NCBI GenBank assembly: GCA_007132825.1
Contig: SLNX01000196.1
Coordinates: forward strand, 1-5,220
Reading direction: 5' to 3'
Source of the DNA: Bacteroidales bacterium
GTDB taxonomy: Bacteria; Bacteroidota; Bacteroidia; Bacteroidales; UBA7960
DNA: 5,220 bases
Part shown: positions 1 through 5,220 of the stretch, one piece after another
Layout of the letters: each line of letters begins with the position of its first letter
Position numbering within the stretch: position 1 is the stretch's first letter
Translations under genes and position numbers: made by a program
The notes under the pieces: model-generated
What the model was told of the DNA's origin: nothing
The model's database searches: none
What the model saw: the letters and a program-made list of their open reading frames with translations, nothing else

Positions 1-63
1 ATCCGGGGTGGCGACAAACAGCACGTCGCTGCCTTCAACCACCATGTCGCCGCTGGCAATGGC
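1..63 (-). repeat. 63-bp near-identical direct repeat, unit B (partner at 262-324)
   Basis: This is the second copy of the 63-bp repeat inside the GH13 gene. It begins at the window edge, so the identity may extend further left than can be seen. Confidence 0.9.
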
Positions 64-129
64 CATGCCATCAACCTCAGCGGAAAGGTTGCCGCCAGTG
101 CCTGCCACAAAGAAGTTCACCGGGTAGAG
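1..129 (-). repeat. Divergent InlB B-repeat-like module, copy 2, cut by window edge
   Basis: Residues about 1066-1108 restart the same module. The last 21 residues visible are identical to the matching part of copy 1, exactly 87 residues earlier. The remaining half of this copy, and possibly more copies, lie beyond position 1. Confidence 0.75.
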
Positions 130-3100
130 CGTGGGTGGGATCTCCTCAAATTCGACCGTTACGGTGATCTCCTGATCCAGGTCAGTGTAAGTATAGTTTT
201 CAGCGGTGTGGGCTGAAACAACAGCTCCATTTACGGTCCATTCTTTAACCATGTAGCCAGCATCAGGGGTGGCGACAAACAACACATCGCTGCCCTCAAC
301 CACCATGTCGCCGCTGGCAATGGCAGTTCCATCTACGGAAGCGGTGATTGAGCCTTCGCCGATCGCGCTGAATGACACCTGAAAGGTAACGTCAGCGACA
401 CTCAGGTGTCCGGACACATTATTTGTGCCATCCCAAAAGCCTCCTCCTGTTTCCGAATATCCGCCATAAATGTAGTCTCCTCCTTCAAACTGAAAGCGAC
501 TTACATAAAAATAATCACCTCCTGAGCTTATTGTGGATCCAATATCAGTAGAATACTGGCTGTTATTTCCAAACCATTCCTCGTAAGAGTCCAGGGATGC
601 TTCAATCCATATCCAACCCTCGTCAAAATCGGACTCATCTGATGCATCGGTTGTGCTGTATCCAATCCAGGCATTCAGGTCTTGCAGATCGCTCTCGGTC
701 ACACCTTCACCTGTAAGTCCATCAATCCAAACCTGGGCAAAGGCCTTAAACTCTTGTTCCGGATCAATTTCCCCATCTGGGGGCCATTGAAGGTTCACCC
801 AGATCGTTTCAACATCGTCGAAGTGGACGCTGGAGTATAGCCGGTATTCCCCTGGCTGGAGGTGAATGGATTGATTGACATTTGTGACCTCAAGTGTTTC
901 TCCGGTAAAGAACTCATACCAGGTACCCGTTTCCTGGAAATGCGGATTGATATTTCCTGCTACTACTCCAAAATTACCGAGAATGGTCACATTGTTTGTA
1001 AAGTGGTTCAGGTGAATGCGTTTCATGGCGCCTCCCAGGCTATGAGAATAGTTGTTTGTGCGAAAAACAGCATGTTCTCGCTTCAGATGAGCCAAGGCAG
1101 AATATACGTCATAAAGGGCTTTTCTATCGGGCTGGTCATAATAGTCCCACCTGATGGGTTTGGGATCGGTACGGCAGCCCGGGTCGATCGTACCATCCTG
1201 ACAATGATTAATGGAGTAGTCGTATCCCAACTCTCCGAACTGCCAGATCATTCTGGGGCCTGGCAGGGGGATGTTGAAGGTGGCGACCAGTGCAGCCCTT
1301 TTCAGGGCAGTGGATAATTCCTGAATGTTGTAACCGCCAGACGAGTTTCCATACTGCAGGTTCTTAAACATGATCCTCTCCTCATCATGGCTTTCCATAT
1401 AACCGATAAGATGGGGGTCATTCCAGCCTCGCTGCTGGTAGGAGGCCCATTCGAAATTGCTGTCATCCAGCCACCCCATTGCAGCTTCCTGGTAATTGTA
1501 AGAAATGTTTCCCCAGAGCATCATCCCATAATCTGAGAGTTCCTGCTCTTCCGCATTTTCAGTAAAGTGTTCGAGAATTACATAAGCATTGGGGTTGACT
1601 TCCCATACTTCGTCAGCTATGCGTTTCAAATTGGCAATTCGTGCGGCATCATAATTCCATCCCTCACCACCTGTCTGATGATTGGTGAAACCCTTGGTAA
1701 AATCGAAGCGGAAACCGTCGACTTTAAACTCTGTAAGCCAGTACTGCAGGATGTCTTTAAACAGTTGTTGTGTGTATGGGCTTTCCTGGTCGAAGGTGTT
1801 GCCCCAGCACCAGGGTTCATGCGGGCAGTGCTGTAAATACCATGGGTTATCAGCCGAAGGTTGTCCCCAGGATCCGGCATCCTGATCAAAATACATTTGT
1901 GCCAGCGGTGACAGGTTGAAGCTGTGGTTCAGTACAATGTCGAGAATTACCGCGATTCCTCTTTCGTGGGCTGCATCAATGAAAGCCTTGTAGTCCTCAC
2001 GCGTGCCGTAAGCCTTGTCGGTGGCAAAATAGAGCGCCGGGTTGTATCCCCAGGAAATATTTCCTTCAAATTGGTTGATGGGCATCAGCTGGACGGCGTT
2101 TATTCCAAGATCCTCCAGGTAATCAAGCTTCTCCTGAACATCTTTTATGGCGCTGGTTTCAACGAAGTCTCTGATAAGCAGCTCGTAAATCACAAGCTGG
2201 TCTTTGTCGGGGGGTGTAAAATCTGTTACGTTCCATGGGTAAGGAGTTCGTCCGGGATGCATGATGCTTACCAGTCCGTCGGTATGATCGTGCGGATAGG
2301 GTTTGAGGTTGGGATAGTTGTATTCGTCGATCCAGTGGTCGTTCCAGGGATCCAAAACTTTGTGAGAATAAGGGTCTGCCAGACGCAGATCACCATCAAT
2401 GTAATATTGAAATCCATATTCTGTGCCTGCCTCGAGTCCGGTAATTGTAAGCCAGAAACGAGTGCCATCCGGTGTCACATTCATATAGTGTTCTTCGGTA
2501 GGCATCCAATCATTAAAGTCGCCAAGGACGAAAGCATATTCTTTCAGACCCGGCGGGTCGTGCAGCACCAGAGTAACAGTATTGTTGCTGATGTAGTTGA
2601 TGCCATTTTCTGCACCGGCAGGCAGAGGTGCTGTATTTACCTCATCTCTCACAAAGATGGATGTCTCATCTTCTACGGTAACACCACTGGCAAAAGCGAC
2701 AGCTCTTATATCTTGCCTGCCGTATGTATTGGCTGTCCAGTTGTAAGAGAGGCTATTACCCAGTTCAAAATCAACCTGAGCATCATTAATATAGAGGGTT
2801 ATGCTGGTGGCTGAGTTTGCTACTGCCTGAATTTGCACAACATCACCGAACTCATAGATCGCTTGCGGATCATCTGGAGCGGTGATGGATACCATAAGAC
2901 CTTCCTGGACTACGGGAAGGTTAAAGTCATCGGTTTGCGGACTTCCGCCTGCTGCACGAAACACGAAATTCATCCCGGTTATCACGCTGTCAGGGTGCAC
3001 ATTATAGTATTCGTTGATGCTTGGAGTGATTTGCAATTCATAGTTGTTGCCACCCAGATGTGTCAATTGCGGTTGAACGTTATTGTCGCCCCAATCGCCG

Positions 3101-3324
3101 ATGACATAATGCCAGGCATCTCCGCCGTTCTCTGTATACAAGCCGGTATGGGCATAAACGGGTCCGGTATGGCCAGCCAGTGCTGTACCTGTAGCATCAA
3201 ACATAACGGTTACAGGTTCGTCAGCGGTTGGAAGAACAGGGTCAGTAGTCACCTGGGCATTTAATGTTGTAGTCAGAAAGGTAAGAAAGAACAGAAAAGT
3301 TAAATAAGTAAGTAACGATTTCAT
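1..3324 (-). CDS. Secreted multi-domain alpha-amylase-family (GH13) glycoside hydrolase, C-terminus beyond window
   Basis: This is probably an extracellular endo-acting alpha-glucan hydrolase that cleaves alpha-1,4 bonds in starch or glycogen-like polymers. The frame is open for 1108 codons and leaves the window at position 1. The ATG at 3324 is chosen because a signal peptide follows directly (K2, hydrophobic 4-21, likely cleavage LNA|Q after A23). Visible modules are a beta-rich N-terminal module (about 24-143), an Ig-like module (144-228), a CBM48-like module (238-335) with GDFNDW at 268-273, the GH13 barrel (about 375-755), a C-terminal beta domain to about 832, a further beta module (838-978) and tandem InlB-like repeats from 979. 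GH13 signatures are intact: DIVLNH 462-467, GFRFD 537-541 with nucleophile D541, acid/base E585 in ILEHF, and H646-D647 in ESHDEE. The only four cysteines form two close pairs (C500/C506, C708/C717). No Shine-Dalgarno motif precedes the start. Exact substrate and GH13 subfamily are not determined. A type IX secretion sorting domain would be expected off-window but is not seen. Confidence 0.93.
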   Translation of the reverse strand, partial: MKSLLTYLTFLFFLTFLTTTLNAQVTTDPVLPTADEPVTVMFDATGTALAGHTGPVYAHTGLYTENGGDAWHYVIGDWGDNNVQPQLTHLGGNNYELQITPSINEYYNVHPDSVITGMNFVFRAAGGSPQTDDFNLPVVQEGLMVSITAPDDPQAIYEFGDVVQIQAVANSATSITLYINDAQVDFELGNSLSYNWTANTYGRQDIRAVAFASGVTVEDETSIFVRDEVNTAPLPAGAENGINYISNNTVTLVLHDPPGLKEYAFVLGDFNDWMPTEEHYMNVTPDGTRFWLTITGLEAGTEYGFQYYIDGDLRLADPYSHKVLDPWNDHWIDEYNYPNLKPYPHDHTDGLVSIMHPGRTPYPWNVTDFTPPDKDQLVIYELLIRDFVETSAIKDVQEKLDYLEDLGINAVQLMPINQFEGNISWGYNPALYFATDKAYGTREDYKAFIDAAHERGIAVILDIVLNHSFNLSPLAQMYFDQDAGSWGQPSADNPWYLQHCPHEPWCWGNTFDQESPYTQQLFKDILQYWLTEFKVDGFRFDFTKGFTNHQTGGEGWNYDAARIANLKRIADEVWEVNPNAYVILEHFTENAEEQELSDYGMMLWGNISYNYQEAAMGWLDDSNFEWASYQQRGWNDPHLIGYMESHDEERIMFKNLQYGNSSGGYNIQELSTALKRAALVATFNIPLPGPRMIWQFGELGYDYSINHCQDGTIDPGCRTDPKPIRWDYYDQPDRKALYDVYSALAHLKREHAVFRTNNYSHSLGGAMKRIHLNHFTNNVTILGNFGVVAGNINPHFQETGTWYEFFTGETLEVTNVNQSIHLQPGEYRLYSSVHFDDVETIWVNLQWPPDGEIDPEQEFKAFAQVWIDGLTGEGVTESDLQDLNAWIGYSTTDASDESDFDEGWIWIEASLDSYEEWFGNNSQYSTDIGSTISSGGDYFYVSRFQFEGGDYIYGGYSETGGGFWDGTNNVSGHLSVADVTFQVSFSAIGEGSITASVDGTAIASGDMVVEGSDVLFVATPDAGYMVKEWTVNGAVVSAHTAENYTYTDLDQEITVTVEFEEIPPTLYPVNFFVAGTGGNLSAEVDGMAIASGDMVVEGSDVLFVATPD
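130..390 (-). repeat. Divergent InlB B-repeat-like module, copy 1 (protein repeat)
   Basis: Residues about 979-1065 of the GH13 protein form an 87-residue unit. It has a G-x-G-S turn, an A-I-A-S-G-D-M stretch, V-A-T-P-D-A-G-Y, then K-E-W-T-V-N-G and a closing T-V-T-V-E-F strand. This is the signature of the divergent InlB/Flg_new type repeats common in secreted bacterial proteins, where they act as stalk or spacer units or possible adhesion modules. The next unit follows without a gap. Confidence 0.75.
262..324 (-). repeat. 63-bp near-identical direct repeat, unit A (partner at 1-63)
   Basis: Aligning 262-324 with 1-63 gives 59 of 63 identical bases at an offset of 261 bp (87 codons). The four differences (window positions 4, 21, 25 and 34 in the partner) all fall in synonymous positions, so the encoded peptide is unchanged. 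The flanking parts of the two protein repeats are clearly more diverged. Confidence 0.9.
391..813 (-). other. Bacteroidetes-type beta module between amylase C-domain and repeats (domain within the GH13 CDS)
   Basis: Residues about 838-978 contain W-V-N-L-Q-W-P, an A-Q-V-W strand, W-I-G-Y-S at 886-890, F-G-N-N at 918-921, Y-V-S-R-F-Q-F at 940-946, Y-G-G-Y at 953-956 and F-W-D-G-T-N-N at 963-969. I recall this spaced pattern as a recurrent accessory module in secreted Bacteroidetes proteins, often next to hydrolase domains or sorting domains. I do not know its function. Its aromatic richness would fit glycan binding, but that is inference. Confidence 0.6.
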
Positions 3325-3370
3325 TTTTTGTTAATTTATTGAAATTTTTATTTGGATTTTGCATCTGCAT

Positions 3371-3378
3371 CAAACATA
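3371..3378 (-). promoter_or_regulatory. Candidate -7 promoter element (TATGTTTG) for the GH13 gene, proximal
   Basis: On the minus strand 3378 to 3371 reads TATGTTTG, an exact TAnnTTTG match. Transcription would start near 3365 and give a leader of about 40 nt. No matching -33 TTG is seen at the expected distance. Confidence 0.4.
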
Positions 3379-3422
3379 TCAGCCATCATTAAACGGCTAG
3401 AATTCGCTTTTAAGCAAGGCCT

Positions 3423-3430
3423 CAAAGGTA
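3423..3430 (-). promoter_or_regulatory. Candidate -7 promoter element (TACCTTTG) for the GH13 gene, distal
   Basis: On the minus strand 3430 to 3423 reads TACCTTTG, a second exact TAnnTTTG match 52 bp upstream of the proximal one. It would give a leader of roughly 90 nt. The region upstream is very AT-rich, but no well-spaced -33 TTG is present. Either this or the proximal site, or both, could be used. Confidence 0.4.
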
Positions 3431-3551
3431 AAATATACTCAATGCTTTATATGTTTATATCAGATTGTAAAAATAAAATATTCATCCCGATTGACAAAAT
3501 TTTTACTTGCGAAGTCCCCAATAACAAATCATCAAATCAATCAATATCCCC

Positions 3552-3559
3552 TATCTTTG
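3552..3559 (+). promoter_or_regulatory. Candidate -7 promoter element (TATCTTTG) for the tricorn-like gene
   Basis: TATCTTTG matches the Bacteroidetes primary sigma -7 consensus TAnnTTTG exactly. It would place the transcript start near 3563-3566 and leave a leader of roughly 45-50 nt before the ATG at 3612. No TTG-type -33 element lies at the usual distance; the nearest TTG, at 3507-3509, is too far upstream. Confidence 0.5.
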
Positions 3560-3611
3560 TCCACAACCATTGATCATCGAAAAAACCCAGGTTAAACCTT
3601 AACAGAATAAA

Positions 3612-5220
3612 ATGAAAAACATCCGTTTCATCTTGCTGCTTTTATCGAATTTTTTTCTTCTATCCACGCTTTACGCGGAGGGAGGCGTACGCTTCCTGTC
3701 GGAACCCACCCTGTCGCCTGATGGGAGAAGCATTGTCTTTACCTACGACAATGACCTCTGGCAAGTGCCCGCGGAAGGGGGTACTGCCTATCGCCTCACC
3801 GCGATCGATGGTGGCGCTTCACTGGCAACCTATTCTCCCGACGGACAATACATCGCCTTTTCGGCAGCTCCCGATGGCAACACCAACATCTTTGTGATGC
3901 CAACGGATGGTGGAAAGATCAAACAGCTCACCTTCCACCAGGCCACCGACCGGGTCGACAGTTGGTCGTGGGACAACCGGTATATCTACTTTCACTCCGA
4001 CCGTTACAACATGAGTGCCATTTACAGGATCTCCGCAGAGGGGGGAACGCCGGAGCGGCTTTCCAGTCACTATTTCAACATCCCCCACCACGCCGTGGAA
4101 CACCCCGAAACGGGCGCCCTGATTTTTACCGAATCGTGGGAGAGCCTGAGCCAGGTGCAACGGAAACGCTATCGCGGTGCCCACCGTCCAGATCTGCTTT
4201 CTTACCATTTTGAAGATGACCACTTTGAACAGCTAACCGACTACGAAGGGAAAGACCTGTGGCCCACCATCGACCGCCACGGAAACCTCTTTTTTGCATC
4301 GGATGAGGATAACGGTGAATACAACCTGTTCACCTTCCGGAATGGGGTAAAAACAGCATTGACCAAATTCGACACATCCATCGGCAGGCCCAGGGTGAGC
4401 ACAAACGGAGAAAAAGTGGTGTTTGAAAGGGATTACCGGCTTCACGTTTATGATACCAGTACCGAAACAGTCCACATCCCCGACATCAGATTATTCAATA
4501 AAAACACCTTACCCATTGAAAGGGGTTTTGACGTAAAAGACAACATCACCTGGTTTGATGTATCTCCTGACCACAAAAAGCTTGCTTTCGTATCGCGCGG
4601 TGAACTTTTTGTTTCTGATGCAGACGGAAAGTTTGTCAGGCAGATTAAAACAGAGCCAAAGGAGCGTGTAACGGAGGTTGTTTGGGCCTCAGACAATCAA
4701 ACCCTTTATTATTTTCGTACTGACAAAGGCTGGACAAACCTTTTCCGGACGCAGGCCGATGGTACCGCACAGGAAGAAAGACTGGAGGATCGAAAGGCAA
4801 CCGGACGTCTTCTAACGGTAAACCACGACCGTACGCAAGGGGTTTACCTGAGCGGACGGGAGGATGTGGTACTTGTTGACCTGGAAAGCGGCAGCACCGA
4901 AGTGTTAGTCAGTGAGCAGCTTTGGGCCATTCAGAATTCCACGCCTCGCTTTTCGCCTGACGGCCGCTACATCCTGTTCACCGCTTATCGAAACTTTGAG
5001 CAAAACATCCTCATACATAACCTGGAAGCGAAGCAGACCTTCTGGCTTACAAATACCGGTATGACCGAGCGGCATCCCTACTGGTCGCCCTGCGGAAAGT
5101 ACATTTACTTTGCCACCGACCGCTTTCAGCCCAACTATCCGAGAGGAAATACCGAAGAGCGGCTTTACCGCATCCCGCTGCACCGCTTTCCAGCTCCCAG
5201 CAAAACCAAGGCTTTTGATG
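3612..5220 (+). CDS. Exported tricorn-protease-like protein (S41 family expected), N-terminal beta-propeller part only
   Basis: The first 536 residues are present and the frame runs off the right edge. A signal peptide is clear: K2 and R5, a Leu/Phe-rich core at 6-20, and likely cleavage LYA|E after A22, so the product is exported. The rest is made of WD40-like/PD40 propeller blades with the recurring pattern S-P-D-G, a hydrophobic strand, then W/F-V-P-x-x-G-G and R/Q-L-T. Examples are SPDG at 35-38 and 75-78, W120-D121 followed by YIYFHSDR (124-131), SPD at 318-320, FSPDGRY at 447-453 and WSPCGKY at 491-497. Archaeal tricorn has a six-bladed then a seven-bladed propeller ahead of a PDZ domain and an S41 serine-protease core. 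Residues 24 to about 305 fit the first propeller and the remainder fits the start of the second. The peptidase function is inferred from this architecture, because no catalytic residue lies in the window. A non-peptidase PD40/TolB-like protein is the alternative. The start has an A-rich leader and no Shine-Dalgarno motif. Confidence 0.85.
   Translation, partial: MKNIRFILLLLSNFFLLSTLYAEGGVRFLSEPTLSPDGRSIVFTYDNDLWQVPAEGGTAYRLTAIDGGASLATYSPDGQYIAFSAAPDGNTNIFVMPTDGGKIKQLTFHQATDRVDSWSWDNRYIYFHSDRYNMSAIYRISAEGGTPERLSSHYFNIPHHAVEHPETGALIFTESWESLSQVQRKRYRGAHRPDLLSYHFEDDHFEQLTDYEGKDLWPTIDRHGNLFFASDEDNGEYNLFTFRNGVKTALTKFDTSIGRPRVSTNGEKVVFERDYRLHVYDTSTETVHIPDIRLFNKNTLPIERGFDVKDNITWFDVSPDHKKLAFVSRGELFVSDADGKFVRQIKTEPKERVTEVVWASDNQTLYYFRTDKGWTNLFRTQADGTAQEERLEDRKATGRLLTVNHDRTQGVYLSGREDVVLVDLESGSTEVLVSEQLWAIQNSTPRFSPDGRYILFTAYRNFEQNILIHNLEAKQTFWLTNTGMTERHPYWSPCGKYIYFATDRFQPNYPRGNTEERLYRIPLHRFPAPSKTKAFD

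Larger units (their letters stand above)
3325..3611. other. AT-rich divergent intergenic region
   Basis: These 287 bp separate the two divergent start codons and are visibly richer in A and T than both flanking genes. They contain three exact matches to the Bacteroidetes -7 element TAnnTTTG, two facing the GH13 gene and one facing the tricorn-like gene. I found no tRNA-like fold, no strong terminator and no long inverted repeat suggesting a clear operator. Confidence 0.8.

Noticed and set aside
1..324. Possible CRISPR-like or mobile repeat
   Set aside because: The repeat is in frame, has a period of exactly 87 codons and encodes a recognisable protein module, so it is an intragenic domain duplication.
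862..1317. Plus-strand open frame of 151 codons, and similar ones at 1567-1836, 1682-1885 and 2833-3264
   Set aside because: All are antisense to the intact GH13 frame, with unconvincing composition and no recognisable motif.
1924..2814. Plus-strand open frame of 296 codons
   Set aside because: It lies entirely opposite the GH13 coding frame, where catalytic motifs and domains are unmistakable. The encoded protein has no recognisable domain and looks like an antisense shadow.
3491..3496. TTGACA resembling a sigma-70 -35 box
   Set aside because: No TATAAT-like box follows at 16-18 bp, and the organism looks like a Bacteroidetes, which uses a different consensus.
3352..3573. Open frame of 73 codons in the intergenic region, plus strand
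   Set aside because: It starts at TTG, spans the AT-rich region and overlaps all three candidate promoter elements. Its composition follows the local AT bias and no family is recognisable.
3589..3599. Short inverted repeat AGGTT-A-AACCT in the leader of the tricorn-like gene
   Set aside because: Arms of only 5 bp that do not extend outward are expected by chance; there is no evidence for an operator or terminator.
3819..4223. Minus-strand open frame of 134 codons, and others at 4233-4475, 4448-4696 and 4905-5183
   Set aside because: They are opposite the tricorn-like frame, which has a signal peptide and repeated propeller motifs; these are shadows.

Overview
The window looks like part of a Bacteroidetes (Bacteroidota) chromosome. 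The sequence supports this in four ways: a signal peptide ending in the LNA|Q style common in that phylum, a secreted multi-domain GH13 enzyme with modules I know from Bacteroidetes exoproteins, AT-rich leaders without Shine-Dalgarno motifs, and matches to the phylum's -7 promoter element TAnnTTTG. No 16S rRNA or other taxonomic marker is present, so genus and species cannot be read.

Layout: two divergent protein-coding genes, both cut by the window edges, flank one AT-rich intergenic region. Positions 3324 down to 1 (minus strand) hold 1108 codons of a secreted alpha-amylase-type GH13 glycoside hydrolase, whose C-terminus lies beyond position 1. Its order is signal peptide, N-terminal beta module, Ig-like module, CBM48-like module with a GDFNDW motif, GH13 barrel with all catalytic residues, C-terminal beta domain, a W-I-G-Y-S / G-N-N / S-R-F-Q type module, and at least two tandem divergent InlB-type repeats. 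Positions 3325-3611 are non-coding and carry candidate promoters in both directions. Positions 3612 to 5220 (plus strand) hold the first 536 codons of an exported tricorn-protease-like protein. Only its signal peptide and beta-propeller part are visible; the expected PDZ and S41 catalytic domains would lie to the right.

Function: the amylase probably works outside the cell on starch or related alpha-glucans. The tricorn-like protein probably works in the periplasm or at the envelope on peptides. They share a divergent promoter region but belong to different pathways, and nothing in the window shows that they act together. I see no RNA gene, CRISPR array, insertion sequence, phage gene or defence system. 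The most unusual structure is the repeat array at the left edge, where a 63-bp segment recurs with only silent differences.
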